Positions 8,241-18,992 are shown, numbered from the stretch's first letter. The stretch is 64,000 nt of DNA from Streptomyces sp. G44 (GCF_016905445.1 NZ_JAFEXF010000011.1:1-64000), one strand, 5' to 3'. Notes: generated from the letters alone by a model not told the origin. Numbers and translations are program-made.

Positions 8241-10067
8241 CTAGAACGCGGACTCGTCCAGCTCCATGAGGCCCAGCTCGACGCCTTCGGCGACCTTGCG
8301 CTCGGTGGCGACGCCCGGCAGGACGTTCGCCGCGAAGAACTTCGCCGCCGCGATCTTGCCCTCGTAGAAGGCCTTGTCCTTGGCGGAGGCCGTCGGCAGC
8401 TTCTCGGCGGCGACCGCGGCGCCGCGCAGCAGCAGGTAGCCGACGACGACGTCGCCCGAGGCCATCAGCAGGCGGGTGGTGTTCAGGCCCACCTTGTAGA
8501 TGGACTTCACGTCCTTCTCGGTGGCCGCGAGGTCGGTCAGCATGACGCCGACGATGGCCTCCAGCTCGACCGCGGCCTTGGCCAGCTCCTCGCGGGCGGC
8601 GGCCAGCGGCTCGCCGCCCGTGCCGACCGCCAGGAACTTCTTGATCTCCTCGGCGAGGCCGTTCAGCGCCGCGCCCTGGTTGCGGACGATCTTCCGGAAG
8701 AAGTAGTCCTGGCCCTGGATCGCGGTGGTGCCCTCGTAGAGGGTGTCGATCTTGGCGTCACGGATGTACTGCTCGAGCGGGTACTCCTGGAGGTATCCGG
8801 AGCCGCCGAACGTCTGGAGCGACTGCGCGAGCTGCTCGTAGGACTTCTCCGAGCCGTAGCCCTTCACGATCGGCAGGAGCAGGTCGTTCAGGGCGTTCAG
8901 CGCCGACGCGTCCTCGCCCGCCGCCTCCTTGACCTGGATCTCGTCCTGGACGGCCGCGGTGTGCAGCACGAGCGCGCGCATGCCCTCCGCGTACGCCTTC
9001 TGCGTCATCAGCGCGCGGCGCACGTCCGGGTGGTGGGTGATCGTGACCTTGGGCGCCGTCTTGTCCATGAACTGCGCGAGGTCCGGGCCCTGCACGCGCT
9101 CCTTGGCGTACTCCAGGGCGTTGAGGTAGCCCGTCGAGAGCGTCGCGATGGCCTTCGTGCCGACCATCATGCGGGCGAACTCGATGATGCGGAACATCTG
9201 GCGGATGCCGTCGTGCTTGTCGCCGATCAGCCAGCCCTTGGCGGGGTGGCGGTCGCCGAACGTCATCTCGCAGGTGTTGGAGGCCTTCAGGCCCATCTTG
9301 TGCTCGACGTTCGTGGCGTAGACGCCGTTGCGCTCGCCCAGCTCGCCGGTCTCCCAGTCGAACTCGTACTTCGGGACCAGGAAGAGGGACAGGCCCTTGG
9401 TGCCGGGGCCGTGGCCCTCGGGGCGGGCGAGGACGTAGTGGAGGATGTTCTCCGACATGTCGTGCTCACCGGACGTGATGAAGCGCTTCACGCCCTCGAT
9501 GTGCCAGGAGCCGTCCTCCTGCTGGACCGCCTTCGTGCGCCCGGCGCCGACGTCCGAACCGGCGTCCGGCTCGGTCAGCACCATCGTGGAGCCCCACTGC
9601 TTCTCGACGGCGATCGAGGCGATCTTCTTCTGCGCCTCGTTGCCCTCCTCGAAGAGGATGCCCGCGAAGGCCGGGCCGGAGGAGTACATCCACACGGCCG
9701 GGTTCGAGCCGAGCAGCAGCTCCGCGTAGCCCCAGATGAGGGAGCGGGGCGCGGTGGTGCCGCCGATCTCCTCGGGCAGGCCGAGGCGCCAGTACTCGGA
9801 GTCCATGAAGGCCTGGTAGCTCTTCTTGAAGGAGGCCGGGACGGGGGCGGTGTTGGTCTCCGGGTCGAAGACCGGGGGGTTGCGGTCGGCGTCCGCGAAG
9901 GACTCGGCCAGCTCGTTCTCGGCGAGGCGGCGCAGCTCGTCGAGGATGCTCTTGGCGGTGTCGACGTCCATCTCCGCGAACGGGCCGGTGCCGTACAGCT
10001 TGTCGCGGCCGAGCACCTCGAAGAGGTTGAACTCGATGTCGCGGAGATTCGACTTGTAGTGGCCCAT
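8241..10067 (-). CDS. Acyl-CoA dehydrogenase (FadE-like, long form)
   Basis: FAD-dependent first step of fatty-acid beta-oxidation, 608 aa. This is the long form with an N-terminal extension ([18 protein letters not shown]) and a C-terminal helical domain. Residues after 165 carry TEPDAGSD (FAD/substrate loop) and FITSGEHD. The [17 protein letters not shown] segment supplies the glutamate that acts as base in this subfamily. ATG 10067 is chosen over ATG 10188-10190 because the extension does not resemble the family. A TACC-N4-GGTA palindrome lies about 60 bp upstream. Confidence 0.94.
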   Translation of the reverse strand: MGHYKSNLRDIEFNLFEVLGRDKLYGTGPFAEMDVDTAKSILDELRRLAENELAESFADADRNPPVFDPETNTAPVPASFKKSYQAFMDSEYWRLGLPEEIGGTTAPRSLIWGYAELLLGSNPAVWMYSSGPAFAGILFEEGNEAQKKIASIAVEKQWGSTMVLTEPDAGSDVGAGRTKAVQQEDGSWHIEGVKRFITSGEHDMSENILHYVLARPEGHGPGTKGLSLFLVPKYEFDWETGELGERNGVYATNVEHKMGLKASNTCEMTFGDRHPAKGWLIGDKHDGIRQMFRIIEFARMMVGTKAIATLSTGYLNALEYAKERVQGPDLAQFMDKTAPKVTITHHPDVRRALMTQKAYAEGMRALVLHTAAVQDEIQVKEAAGEDASALNALNDLLLPIVKGYGSEKSYEQLAQSLQTFGGSGYLQEYPLEQYIRDAKIDTLYEGTTAIQGQDYFFRKIVRNQGAALNGLAEEIKKFLAVGTGGEPLAAAREELAKAAVELEAIVGVMLTDLAATEKDVKSIYKVGLNTTRLLMASGDVVVGYLLLRGAAVAAEKLPTASAKDKAFYEGKIAAAKFFAANVLPGVATERKVAEGVELGLMELDESAF

Positions 10068-10124
10068 GGCGAAGGCTCCGTAAGCAGGAAAAGGGATGGA
10101 ATACCAGCAAGTAGCTACGATGAT

Positions 10125-10140
10125 GCTACCCGTCGGTAAT
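10125..10140. promoter_or_regulatory. Candidate TetR-type operator upstream of acyl-CoA dehydrogenase
   Basis: TACCCGTCGGTA (10127-10138) has 4-bp inverted arms TACC/GGTA. Read on the minus strand it is TTACCGACGGGTAG, close to the TTACCGACCGGTAA-type palindromes bound by some TetR regulators of actinomycete lipid genes (recalled, not searched). Confidence 0.4.
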
Positions 10141-10188
10141 AAGACGCAACCCCTAACCGCCGATCTGTGACTCAGTAGGCTTCGCCCC

Positions 10189-10680
10189 ATGTATGGCTAC
10201 GACCAGAACCCCGGGGCCCAGCAGCAGTACGCCCCGCCGGGCGCGCAGCCGCCGCCGCAGCAGATGCAGGGCATGCCCGGCGGTGGGTACGGCCAGCAGC
10301 CTCCGCTCTACCCCGAGCCCTCGCCCCCCTCGCTCGCCGACGCGGTGCGCGCCTTCACCACGGGCTCGATGTCCGCCGAGGACTTCCAGCAGATCTTCGC
10401 CACCTCGAAGGTCTACTGCCCGCGCGGCGACAACCCCGGCTTCCTCGCGCTGCACAACACCCAGCAGCCCGTCATCCCGATGTTCACCTCCCTCAAGGAG
10501 CTGCGCCGGTACGCGGGCAAGGACTCCAAGTACTTCGTGATCACGGGAGCGGAGGTCATCGACCTGCTCCCGACCGGGTACGGCTTCGTCCTCGACATGG
10601 AGGGCGAGCACCGCATGGTCTTCGACGCCAAGGCCGTGGAGCAGATGGTCGACTTCGCGATGCGGCGAATGTACGGCTGA
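10189..10680 (+). CDS. SseB family protein
   Basis: A 163-aa cytoplasmic protein with a Pro/Gln/Gly-rich disordered N-terminus (residues 1-45, including [15 protein letters not shown]) and a C-terminal SseB fold. The core [14 protein letters not shown]...[16 protein letters not shown] is typical of SseB N-terminal-domain proteins common in Streptomyces. Its biochemical role is not established. It is divergent from the acyl-CoA dehydrogenase, about 120 bp apart. Confidence 0.85.
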   Translation: MYGYDQNPGAQQQYAPPGAQPPPQQMQGMPGGGYGQQPPLYPEPSPPSLADAVRAFTTGSMSAEDFQQIFATSKVYCPRGDNPGFLALHNTQQPVIPMFTSLKELRRYAGKDSKYFVITGAEVIDLLPTGYGFVLDMEGEHRMVFDAKAVEQMVDFAMRRMYG

Positions 10681-10815
10681 CCTCCAGGCTGACCTCCTGG
10701 TCGGCGCCCCGGTCGGCGCCCGGCGGCCGGGCGGGGTACGGCAGCTGCCGCCCCGTCAGGTGAACGCCCGGCGGGTCGGGTTCGGGCCGCTCGCGGACGC
10801 GGGAAGCTCTCGGCT

Positions 10816-12279
10816 ATGCCCGCGTCCTTGATCCCGCGCCGTGCCGTCGCCGTTCCGGGCGGCCGTCCCGTCACCGCCGTGGTGACCGCAGTCCTGTGCG
10901 CGGCACTGCTGTGCACCGCGCCGCCGGCCGCGGTGGCGACGGAAGGGGCCGCTCCGCACGGGGCGCCCGCCGAGACCCCCGCCGACCGCGCCCACCGCGA
11001 CTTCCTCGATCACGGGCCCAAGGCGGGCGTCATGACCGTCGCCCACCGGGGGCAGTGGCGCAAGGCGCCCGAGAACAGCCTCGCCGCGATCCGGGCGGGC
11101 TTCGCGGACGGCGCGGAGATCGTCGAGATCGACGTCCGGCTGACCAGGGACAAGGTCCCCGTACTGATGCACGACGAGACGGTGGACCGCACCACGAACG
11201 GCACCGGCCGGGTCGCCGACCTCACCCTCGCCCAGCTGCGCGGCCTGCGGCTGCGCGTGGGCCTCGGCGGCCGCCAGGCGGCGGTCACCGCCGAACCGGT
11301 CCCCACCCTCGCCGAGGCCATGGGAGCCGCCCGCACGCTCGGCCTGGTCAACCTCGACCGGGCCTGGCAGGACCGCGAGGCCGTCTGGCGGGTCCTTGAG
11401 CAGACCGGCACGGTGCGCAACGGCCTCTTCAAGTCCCGGGCGCCGGTGCCCGAGGTGAGGGCGTTCCTCGACGGCCACCGGGGCGCGCTCTACATGCACG
11501 TGGTGGACGACGCCAACGCCGCGTCCGTGGCGGAGTTCGGGGCGAACCGGCCGCCCGCGTTCGAGGTCGTCTTCGACGACGTCCGCGACAAGGTGGCCGC
11601 CCCCGCCTTCCTCCAGGAGCTGCGGGCGACCGGCCGCCTGTGGTTCAACACCATGCGCGAGGGCTACGCGGCCCGGTTCACCGACGAGGCCTCGCTGATC
11701 GACCCCGCGCGCGGCTGGGGCGCGCTCATCGCCGATTACAAGGCGACGGTCATCCAGACGGACAACGTCGAGGCGCTCAGGTCGTACCTGACCACGGGCG
11801 TCGCGGACCCCGTGCCGCCCGGCGCGGTACGCGTCCAGGGCGAGGACTACGCCCCGGGCGGCAGGGGCCGGGCCTACCACGACATCGACCCCGGGAACCG
11901 GGGCGACGGGCCGGGGCGGCCGGGCGAGGACGTCGACATCTGCGACCACGACGGCGCGGTGGTGGTCTGCTGGATGCGCGGCTCGGAGTGGCTCACCTAC
12001 GGGATCGACGTGCCGAAGGACGGGCGCTACACCCTCAAGGCCCGCGCGTCGTCCCCGTACGCGCCCGCCGGGACCTACCGGATCGCCTACGACGGCGGCC
12101 CGCCCGGCAGGGCCGTGCCCGTCGCCAACACGACGGCCCACCACGCCTTCGCACTCCAGGACAGCCGAGACCCGCGGCAGCTGGCCCGCGGCCACCACCA
12201 CATCCGGCTGTCCCTGGACGCGGGCGCGTTCCAGAACTGGAACCTGGACTACGTGCAGTTGGAGCCGGTCGGGCCGTAG
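10816..12279 (+). CDS. Secreted glycerophosphodiester phosphodiesterase with C-terminal CBM-like domain
   Basis: Exported enzyme (487 aa) that hydrolyses glycerophosphodiesters, possibly including teichoic-acid or lipid-derived ones, to glycerol-3-phosphate. A signal peptide covers about residues 1-42. The GDPD barrel begins at VAHRGQWRKAPENS with H77-R78; E104 and D106 (EIVEIDV) follow, and H119-D120 completes the usual metal/catalytic set. Residues from about 335 form a beta-rich CBM6/35-like module (VRVQGEDYAPG...NWNLDYVQLEPV), which suggests binding to a glycan. A clear terminator follows. Confidence 0.9.
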   Translation: MPASLIPRRAVAVPGGRPVTAVVTAVLCAALLCTAPPAAVATEGAAPHGAPAETPADRAHRDFLDHGPKAGVMTVAHRGQWRKAPENSLAAIRAGFADGAEIVEIDVRLTRDKVPVLMHDETVDRTTNGTGRVADLTLAQLRGLRLRVGLGGRQAAVTAEPVPTLAEAMGAARTLGLVNLDRAWQDREAVWRVLEQTGTVRNGLFKSRAPVPEVRAFLDGHRGALYMHVVDDANAASVAEFGANRPPAFEVVFDDVRDKVAAPAFLQELRATGRLWFNTMREGYAARFTDEASLIDPARGWGALIADYKATVIQTDNVEALRSYLTTGVADPVPPGAVRVQGEDYAPGGRGRAYHDIDPGNRGDGPGRPGEDVDICDHDGAVVVCWMRGSEWLTYGIDVPKDGRYTLKARASSPYAPAGTYRIAYDGGPPGRAVPVANTTAHHAFALQDSRDPRQLARGHHHIRLSLDAGAFQNWNLDYVQLEPVGP

Positions 12280-12315
12280 GTCGCGTTCTTGAGCGGAACA
12301 GATCGAGCCACACCG

Positions 12316-12345
12316 GAGACCCGGAGGGAATGCCCTCCGGGTCTC
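12316..12345 (+). terminator. Rho-independent-type terminator after GDPD gene
   Basis: A perfect 13-bp stem (12316-12328 with 12333-12345) closes an AATG loop and is followed by GTTCGTTC. Confidence 0.8.
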
Positions 12346-12408
12346 GTTCGTTCAAGGTGGCAGAAAGTTCTACGTTCAACTAAAGTGAGCGCACAAGGAG
12401 GTCCGACC

Positions 12409-13365
12409 ATGCCAGCAGTGACCGTCGAGAATCCGCTGACCCTGCCCCGAGTGGTGGCGCCGGCCGACGCCGTGGCGCGCCCCGTGCTCGCCGTGACGAC
12501 CGCGCCCAGCGGCTTCGAGGGCGAGGGGTTCCCGGTGCGCCGGGCCTTCGCGGGAATCAACTACAAGTACCTCGACCCGTTCATCATGATGGACCAGATG
12601 GGTGAGGTGGAGTACGAGGCGGGAGAGCCCAAGGGCACCCCCTGGCATCCGCACCGGGGCTTCGAGACGGTCACCTACCTGATCGACGGCACCTTCGTCC
12701 ACCAGGACTCCAACGGTGGCGGCGGCACCATCCGCAACGGCGACACCCAGTGGATGACGGCGGGTTCCGGCCTCCTGCACATCGAGGCGCCGCCGGAGGA
12801 GCTCGTCATGTCCGGCGGTCTCTTCCACGGCCTCCAGCTGTGGGTGAACCTCCCCGCCAAGGACAAGATGATGGACCCGCGCTACCAGGACATCCGCGGC
12901 GGCCAGGTCCAGCTCCTCGCCTCCCCCGACGGCGGCGCGCTGCTGCGCGTCATCGCCGGTGAGCTGGACGGGCACGAGGGCCCCGGCATCACGCACACGC
13001 CGATCACGATGATCCACGCCACCGTGCGGCCCGGCGCCGAGGTGACGCTGCCCTGGCGCGCGGACTTCAACGGCCTCGCCTACGTCCTCGCCGGACGCGG
13101 CACGGCCGGTGCCGAGCGCCGCCCGCTGCACAGCGGGCAGACGGCGGTCTTCGGCGCGGGCTCCTCGCTGACCGTGCGGGCGGACGAGCGGCAGGACGGG
13201 CACACGCCCGACCTGGAGGTCGTCCTGCTCGGCGGGCAGCCGATCCGCGAGCCGATGGCGCACTACGGGCCGTTCGTGATGAACAGCCGGGCCGAGCTCC
13301 AGCAGGCCTTCGAGGACTTCCAGAAGGGCCTCCTCGGCACGGTCCCGGCCGTCCACGGCATGTAG
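12409..13365 (+). CDS. Pirin family protein
   Basis: Bicupin iron-binding protein of 318 aa; homologues act as redox sensors or quercetinases. The N-terminal cupin carries the metal motif WHPHRGFETVTY followed by MTAGSGLLHIEAP, which gives the expected His ligands and Glu. The second cupin (about residues 200-300) is degenerate, as in most pirins. ATG 12409 has a near-perfect AAGGAGG site seven bases upstream; the upstream frame is rejected. The short AT-richer leader (GTTCTACGTTCAACTAAAGT) probably holds a promoter that may respond to a redox regulator, which is inference. Confidence 0.92.
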   Translation: MPAVTVENPLTLPRVVAPADAVARPVLAVTTAPSGFEGEGFPVRRAFAGINYKYLDPFIMMDQMGEVEYEAGEPKGTPWHPHRGFETVTYLIDGTFVHQDSNGGGGTIRNGDTQWMTAGSGLLHIEAPPEELVMSGGLFHGLQLWVNLPAKDKMMDPRYQDIRGGQVQLLASPDGGALLRVIAGELDGHEGPGITHTPITMIHATVRPGAEVTLPWRADFNGLAYVLAGRGTAGAERRPLHSGQTAVFGAGSSLTVRADERQDGHTPDLEVVLLGGQPIREPMAHYGPFVMNSRAELQQAFEDFQKGLLGTVPAVHGM

Positions 13366-13411
13366 CCGTACGTCCTCCGGGTGGCGCGCGCGGCAGCCGG
13401 GCGTACGTGAC

Positions 13412-14488
13412 GTGCGCGGCCGGGGGGCGCGTGCTCGGGTGGGGAGGGTGCAGACCCTCCTCCCCGAGCCCGTCCGGCGCCTGGCCGCCTGGTGCGTGGT
13501 CGTGCTGCTCGTCGTCGGCGTGGGCGCCGTCGGCGTCTGGCTGTGCGTCGTCTTCAAGACGGCCGTGACACCGGTCCTGCTCGCCCTGCTCGGCACCGCG
13601 CTCCTCGGACCGCTCTACCGGCGCCTGCTCCTGATGAAGGTGCAGCGTTCGCTGGCCGCCGGGCTGACCTGCGCGGCCGTCGTCGCGGTCGTCGGCGGCG
13701 TCACGTACATCGTGGTGAAGGCCCTGATCGACACCGGCGACCAGATCATCGCCTCCCTGAAGCAGGCCGCGAACGACGTCGCCAAGTACTTCGGGGCGGC
13801 GGGGACCTCGCTCGACGACATGGCGTCCAACGCCAAGGAGCTGCTCGGCAAGTTCGGCGGCACCGCCGCCTCCGGGGTGCTCAGCGGGCTCAGCGTCGTC
13901 GGCGAGGTCATCGCCATGGCCGTGCTCGCGCTGCTGCTGGTCTTCTTCTTCCTGCGCGACTCCGGGCGCGCGATGGCCGCCCTGCGCTCGCTGTCGCCCG
14001 GCGACTCCGCCGACGTCGTGGAGGCCATGGCACACCGTGCCTTCACCGCCATCGAGGGCTTCATGCGGGGCACGACGATCATCGCGTTCATCGACGCCCT
14101 GTGCATCACCGTGGGGCTGCTGATCCTGCGCGTCCCCGGAGCCGTGGGCCTCGGCGCGCTCGTCTTCGTCGGCGCCTACATCCCCTACCTCGGCGCGTTC
14201 CTGTCCGGCGCGGTCGCCGTCCTGGTCGCCCTCGCCGACCGCGGCTTCGCCATCGCGCTCTGGGCACTCGGCGTGGTCCTCGCCGTGCAGGTCCTGGAGG
14301 GCCACATCCTCCAGCCGGTCATCCAGAGCCGTACGGTGCAGATGCACCCGGCGGTGGTAATGCTGGCGATCACCGCGGGCGCCTCCGTGGCCGGCATCAT
14401 CGGCATGCTCCTCGCGGTCCCCCTGACAGCGGCAGCCTTCGGCATCCTGGCCGAACTACGCGCCCGCTACACGTCCCCCACCCCATAA
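13412..14488 (+). CDS. AI-2E family transporter (PerM-like membrane protein)
   Basis: Polytopic inner-membrane protein (up to 358 aa, about 7-8 hydrophobic segments). Two TMs lie near the N-terminus, followed by a soluble helical stretch at about residues 110-160 (KQAANDVAKYFG...LLGKFGG). The conserved C-terminal TM block contains GAYIPYLGAFLSGAVAVLVAL and the family-typical LEGHILQPVIQSRTVQMHP. Substrates of this family vary (autoinducer-2, Na+/H+), so none is assigned. The start is uncertain: GTG 13412, 13439 and 13448 are all possible and none has an ideally spaced ribosome site. Confidence 0.85.
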   Translation: MRGRGARARVGRVQTLLPEPVRRLAAWCVVVLLVVGVGAVGVWLCVVFKTAVTPVLLALLGTALLGPLYRRLLLMKVQRSLAAGLTCAAVVAVVGGVTYIVVKALIDTGDQIIASLKQAANDVAKYFGAAGTSLDDMASNAKELLGKFGGTAASGVLSGLSVVGEVIAMAVLALLLVFFFLRDSGRAMAALRSLSPGDSADVVEAMAHRAFTAIEGFMRGTTIIAFIDALCITVGLLILRVPGAVGLGALVFVGAYIPYLGAFLSGAVAVLVALADRGFAIALWALGVVLAVQVLEGHILQPVIQSRTVQMHPAVVMLAITAGASVAGIIGMLLAVPLTAAAFGILAELRARYTSPTP

Positions 14489-14502
14489 GGGCCACGAGGA
14501 AC

Positions 14503-14553
14503 GGCCCCGTAAGGGGCGCGGGGAACGGCGCGCTCAACCCCCACCCACCCGCA
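14503..14553. repeat. Inverted copy of the dispersed GC-rich intergenic repeat
   Basis: GGCCCCGTAAGGGGCGCGGGG followed by AACGGCGCGCTCAACCCCC is the reverse complement of the 6377-6426 unit, with a few changes. It lies in the 97-bp gap between convergent genes and its GGCCCC/GGGGC arms may also act in termination. Confidence 0.7.
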
Positions 14554-14585
14554 GGCACCCCACCACCGGGCCCACCTACCCACCC

Positions 14586-16808
14586 CTACTCCGCCCCACC
14601 GCCGGAGGCCCCCGCCCCCTCATACAACTCGAACCAAATGCTCTTCCCGTCCCCCCGCGGATCCACCCCCCACGCATCCGCCAGCAACTCCATCAGCACC
14701 AGCCCCCGCCCGGACGAAGCCAGCTCCCCAGGATGCCGCTTGTGCGGCAGATCATCGCTGCCGTCCGCGACCTCCGCCCGCAGCCGCCGCGCCCCCGGCT
14801 CCCCGCTGACCTCGGCGACCATGAGGGCGTCGCCATCCGTGTGCACCAGGACGTTCGTGAGCATCTCGGAGACCATCAGGACCGCCGAGTCGACCTGGTC
14901 GTCGTCCGCCCAGTCGTGCAGCAGGTCCCGCAGGTGGCGGCGCGCCCCCGCGATGCGCTCCGGCTCGGCCTGCGCGATCGTCAGGACCGTGCGGCGGGCG
15001 TCCGTGCGCTGCTCGGGACGGCTGGTCCGGCTCAGCAGCAGGACCGCTATGTCGTCCTCGCGGCGGTCGGCGAGCGGGCCCGTGGTGTAGTGCGAGGAGG
15101 GCCCGTGCACGGCCTGTACGAGGGCGTCCGCGAGCTGTTCGAGGCCGTCGCCGTGTTCGCCGCCCTCACCCTCGCCTTCGTACTCCTCCAGGATCGTCCG
15201 GATCCTGGACCAGCCGCTGTCCAGGTCGTGGCCGCCGGTCTCGATGAGGCCGTCGGTGCAGATCAGCATGGTCTCGCCGGGCTCCAGGACGACGCGGGTC
15301 GTGGGGTAGTCCGCGTCGGGGTCGACGCCGAGCGGCAGACCGCCCGCGGTGGGGCGTTGCAGAACCGTTCCGTCACTCAGGCGTATCGCCGGTTCCGGGT
15401 GGCCGGCGCGGCCGATCTCCAGGACGCCGGTCGCCGGGTCGGCCTCGACGTACAGGCAGGTCGCGAAGCGCGGGTCGTACACCGTGGTCTCGTCGGCGCC
15501 GCTGCCGCTCGACCCGTACGTGATGGACTCCGTGATGCCCGAGAGGAAGCGCGTGGCCCGGGAGAGCACCGCGTCCGGGCGGTGCCCCTCGGAGGCGTAC
15601 GCGCGCAGGGCGATCCGCAGCTGCCCCATCAGGCCCGCGGCGCGCACGTCGTGGCCCTGGACGTCACCGATGACGAAGGCGATGCGGCCGCTCGGCAGCG
15701 GGATCATGTCGTACCAGTCGCCGCCCACCTGGAGGCCGCCGCCGGTCGGCACATAGCGGGCGGCCACGCTCATGCCCGGGATCTGCGGGCCGAGCATCGG
15801 CAGCATCGACCGCTGGAGGCCCTCCGTCAGCTCCCGCTCGGACTCCGCGACCCCGGCTCGGGACAGGGCCTGCGCCAGCATCCGGGCGACCGTCGTCAGG
15901 ACGGAACGCTCGTCGGGGGTGAAGGACACCGGGTAGGCGAAGGCGGCCATCCACGCGCCCATGGTGCGGCCCGCGACGGTCAGCGGCAGGAACGCCCACG
16001 ACTGCCGCTCGAAGCGCCGGGCCAGCGGCCAGGCCGCGGGGTAGCGGCGGCGGTAGTCCTCGGGCGAGGAGAGGTAGACGGCCCGGCCGGTGCGGACCAC
16101 CTCGGCCGCCGGATAGTCGGTGTCCAGCGGCATCGCCGAGAAGGGGCCTTCGTCGCCCGGCTGGTGGCCGTGGTGCCCGATGATCGTCAGCCGGTCGCCC
16201 GCCGCCCCGAAGACCGCGAGCCCGTCGGGCGTGAAACCCGGCATGGAGAGCCCCGCGGCGACCCGCAGCACCTCCTCCGTGGAGCGCGCCTCGGCGAGCG
16301 CGCGGCCGGCGTCCAGCAGGAACGCCTCGCGGGAGCGGCGCCAGTCACCCGTCACGGGCGTGCGGGCGGCGGTGCCGGGCGCGGGCTCGGTCACCTCCTG
16401 GAGGGTGCCGACCAGCTTGTACGCCTCGGTCGCGTCGTGCAGCACGGGCTTGGAGCGGCTGCGTACGGTGCGCAGGACGCGCCGCCCCGTGTCGTCCATG
16501 ATCCGCAGCCGGGCCTCGGCGAGGGTGCCTTCGGCGACGGCCAGCTGGACCGTGCCGTAGATCTCGTTCCAGTCGACCGGGTGGAAGCGGGAGCGCACGG
16601 CCGCCTCGCTCAGCGTCTGAGCGCGCGCGGGCAGGCCGAGCAGCCGGGCCGCCTCCGCGTCGAGCGTGACCGTCCCGGAGGCGTTGTCCCACCGCCACAG
16701 CCCGGTCGCGATGGCGGCCAGGACCTCCCGCACGGGAGGCAGGGGATCGCCCGCCACCTGCGAGAGAGGGTCGTTCCCCACCTGCGAGGGGGGATCGTCG
16801 GTGCGCAT
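14586..16808 (-). CDS. PAS-GAF-SpoIIE phosphatase-HATPase regulator
   Basis: A 740-aa multidomain regulator of the kind that controls anti-anti-sigma factors. Domain order: a PAS fold (about residues 25-140, containing ATGLWRWDNASG), a GAF domain (about 160-320, RRYPAAWPLARRFERQSWAF), a PP2C/SpoIIE phosphatase (about 330-560, with GGDWYDMIPL and FVIGDVQGHD giving the metal aspartates), then a C-terminal HATPase domain (about 595-735, with SEMLTNVLVHTDG N-box and SGRGLVLMELL). Phosphatase and kinase-like modules are therefore fused in one chain. The N-terminus has a short DPxSQV-type repeat. It is divergent from aspS. Confidence 0.93.
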   Translation of the reverse strand: MRTDDPPSQVGNDPLSQVAGDPLPPVREVLAAIATGLWRWDNASGTVTLDAEAARLLGLPARAQTLSEAAVRSRFHPVDWNEIYGTVQLAVAEGTLAEARLRIMDDTGRRVLRTVRSRSKPVLHDATEAYKLVGTLQEVTEPAPGTAARTPVTGDWRRSREAFLLDAGRALAEARSTEEVLRVAAGLSMPGFTPDGLAVFGAAGDRLTIIGHHGHQPGDEGPFSAMPLDTDYPAAEVVRTGRAVYLSSPEDYRRRYPAAWPLARRFERQSWAFLPLTVAGRTMGAWMAAFAYPVSFTPDERSVLTTVARMLAQALSRAGVAESERELTEGLQRSMLPMLGPQIPGMSVAARYVPTGGGLQVGGDWYDMIPLPSGRIAFVIGDVQGHDVRAAGLMGQLRIALRAYASEGHRPDAVLSRATRFLSGITESITYGSSGSGADETTVYDPRFATCLYVEADPATGVLEIGRAGHPEPAIRLSDGTVLQRPTAGGLPLGVDPDADYPTTRVVLEPGETMLICTDGLIETGGHDLDSGWSRIRTILEEYEGEGEGGEHGDGLEQLADALVQAVHGPSSHYTTGPLADRREDDIAVLLLSRTSRPEQRTDARRTVLTIAQAEPERIAGARRHLRDLLHDWADDDQVDSAVLMVSEMLTNVLVHTDGDALMVAEVSGEPGARRLRAEVADGSDDLPHKRHPGELASSGRGLVLMELLADAWGVDPRGDGKSIWFELYEGAGASGGGAE

Positions 16809-16985
16809 TGACCCACTTTAGGAAGATGTACGCCCCCGCCGCCACCGAGCCCGGGTGCCGCGGGGCCCGGAGAGGCGGCGCCGGGCAGGCCGCCCCGGCG
16901 GATATCCGGAAACCGATCTTCGCCCGGACGGTAGCCTTGGGAGGGTCTGCTCTCTCCCCTATTCGCGAAGACTGGATGAACGACG

Positions 16986-18749
16986 ATGCATCGGTACAGG
17001 TCCCACACCTGCGGCGAGCTCCGCGCCTCTGACGTCGGCACCGACGTCCGGCTGAGCGGCTGGCTGCACAATCGCCGAGACCTGGGCGGCATTCTCTTCA
17101 TCGATCTCCGCGATCACTACGGCATCACGCAGCTGGTGGCCCGTCCGGGCACCGCCGCCGCCGAGGTCCTGGACAAGCTGTCCAAGGAGACGGTCGTCCG
17201 CGTCGACGGCAAGGTCGTCTCGCGCGGCGCCGACAACGTGAACCCGGAGCTGCCCACCGGCGAGATCGAGATCGAGGCCGCCGAGGTCGAGGTGCTCGGC
17301 GCCGCGGGCCCGCTGCCCTTCACGATCAACGCCGAGGACGGGGTGAACGAGGAGCGCCGCCTGGAGTACCGCTTCCTCGACCTGCGCCGCGAGCGCATGC
17401 ACCGCAACATCATGCTGCGCAGCGCCGTCATCGCCTCGATCCGCTCGAAGATGGTGGCCCTCGGCTTCAACGAGATGGCGACGCCGATCCTCACCGCGAC
17501 CTCCCCCGAGGGCGCCCGTGACTTCGTCGTCCCCTCCCGCCTGAACCCCGGCAAGTTCTACGCCCTGCCGCAGGCCCCGCAGCAGTTCAAGCAGCTGCTG
17601 ATGATTTCCGGCTTCGACCGGTACTTCCAGATCGCGCCGTGCTTCCGCGACGAGGACGCCCGTGCGGACCGCTCGCCCGGCGAGTTCTACCAGCTCGACG
17701 TCGAGATGAGCTTCGTGGAGCAGGAAGACGTCTTCCAGCCCATCGAGAAGCTGATGACGGAGCTGTTCACGGAGTTCGGCGGCGGCCGCGAGGTGACGTC
17801 TCCCTTCCCGCGCATCCCGTTCCGCGAGTCGATGCTGAAGTACGGCAACGACAAGCCCGACCTGCGCGCCAAGCTCGAACTGCACGACATCACCGACATC
17901 TTCGCGGGCTCCGGCTTCAAGGCCTTCGCGGGCAAGCACGTGCGCGCGCTGCCGGTGCCGGACACGGCCTCGCAGTCCCGCAAGTTCTTCGACGGCCTCG
18001 GTGACTACGCCGTGGAGCACGGCGCCAAGGGCCTGGCCTGGGTGCGCGTCGCCGAGGACGGCTCGCTGACCGGCCCGATCGCGAAGTTCCTGACGGAGAC
18101 CGACGTCGAGGAGCTGACCAAGCGTCTCGGCCTGACGGCCGGCCACGCCGTCTTCTTCGGCGCGGGCGAGTTCGACGAGGTCTCGAAGATCATGTCGGCG
18201 GTGCGCGTCGAGGCCGCCAAGCGCGCGGGCCACTTCGAGGAGGGCGTCTTCCGCTTCTGCTGGATCGTCGACTTCCCGATGTACGAGAAGGACGAGGAGA
18301 CGGGGAAGATCGACTTCTCCCACAACCCGTTCTCGATGCCGCAGGGCGGCATGAAGGACTTGGAGGAGAAGGACCCGCTCGACATCCTCGCCTGGCAGTA
18401 CGACATCGTCTGCAACGGCATCGAGCTGTCCTCCGGAGCGATCCGCAACCACGAGCCCGAGGTCATGCTGAAGGCCTTCGAGATCGCGGGCTACGACGCG
18501 GAGACCGTCGAGCACGAGTTCGCGGGCATGCTGCGCGCCTTCCGGCTCGGCGCCCCGCCGCACGGCGGCATCGCGCCGGGCGTCGACCGCATCGTGATGC
18601 TCCTGGCCGACGAGCCGAACATCCGCGAGACGATCGCCTTCCCGCTCAACGGCAACGCGCAGGACCTGATGATGGGCGCGCCGACCGAGCTGGACGAGTC
18701 GCGGCTGCGGGAGCTGAACATCGCGCTGCGCAAGCCTGCGGCGCAGTAG
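16986..18749 (+). CDS. aspS: Aspartyl-tRNA synthetase
   Basis: Class IIb aminoacyl-tRNA synthetase (587 aa, full bacterial length) that charges tRNA-Asp, or Asp/Asn if non-discriminating. It has an OB-fold anticodon-binding domain (residues 1-110, [11 protein letters not shown]), then the class II core with motif 2 ([21 protein letters not shown]) and motif 3 near the end ([15 protein letters not shown]). The bacterial GAD insertion lies in between. ATG 16986 is preceded by a weak GGAT site. The gene is transcribed alone and followed by a strong terminator. Confidence 0.98.
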   Translation: MHRYRSHTCGELRASDVGTDVRLSGWLHNRRDLGGILFIDLRDHYGITQLVARPGTAAAEVLDKLSKETVVRVDGKVVSRGADNVNPELPTGEIEIEAAEVEVLGAAGPLPFTINAEDGVNEERRLEYRFLDLRRERMHRNIMLRSAVIASIRSKMVALGFNEMATPILTATSPEGARDFVVPSRLNPGKFYALPQAPQQFKQLLMISGFDRYFQIAPCFRDEDARADRSPGEFYQLDVEMSFVEQEDVFQPIEKLMTELFTEFGGGREVTSPFPRIPFRESMLKYGNDKPDLRAKLELHDITDIFAGSGFKAFAGKHVRALPVPDTASQSRKFFDGLGDYAVEHGAKGLAWVRVAEDGSLTGPIAKFLTETDVEELTKRLGLTAGHAVFFGAGEFDEVSKIMSAVRVEAAKRAGHFEEGVFRFCWIVDFPMYEKDEETGKIDFSHNPFSMPQGGMKDLEEKDPLDILAWQYDIVCNGIELSSGAIRNHEPEVMLKAFEIAGYDAETVEHEFAGMLRAFRLGAPPHGGIAPGVDRIVMLLADEPNIRETIAFPLNGNAQDLMMGAPTELDESRLRELNIALRKPAAQ

Positions 18750-18767
18750 GCGCGACAGCGCAATCGT

Positions 18768-18803
18768 GAAGGGCCCCGGAACCTGACGGTTCCGGGGCCC
18801 TTC
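18768..18803 (+). terminator. Terminator of aspS
   Basis: A perfect 16-bp stem (18768-18783 with 18788-18803) encloses a TGAC loop, followed by TTCTCGTT. Confidence 0.85.
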
Positions 18804-18992
18804 TTCTCGTTCCGGGGCGACCTGCGGCTGGTCCGGCCGGTGGCGTCCGGGTGACCTCAAGTCGCCTGTGGGGTCCATGGGTTGACGGGCACGGGCGGCC
18901 GGCACCGTGGGGTGCGTGTCGCGGGGCCCGGTGGTCGTGCGGGGAGACGCGGCGGCGCTGGGCGGGTGACGGGTGCCGTGAGGGGCGGTCCC

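Noticed and set aside
8175..10139. 654-aa plus-strand open frame opposite the acyl-CoA dehydrogenase
   Set aside because: Shadow frame; the minus-strand protein has full family motifs.
16959..18905. 648-aa minus-strand open frame opposite aspS
   Set aside because: It is antisense to a certain aspS gene; its codon pattern is the mirror of the coding strand.
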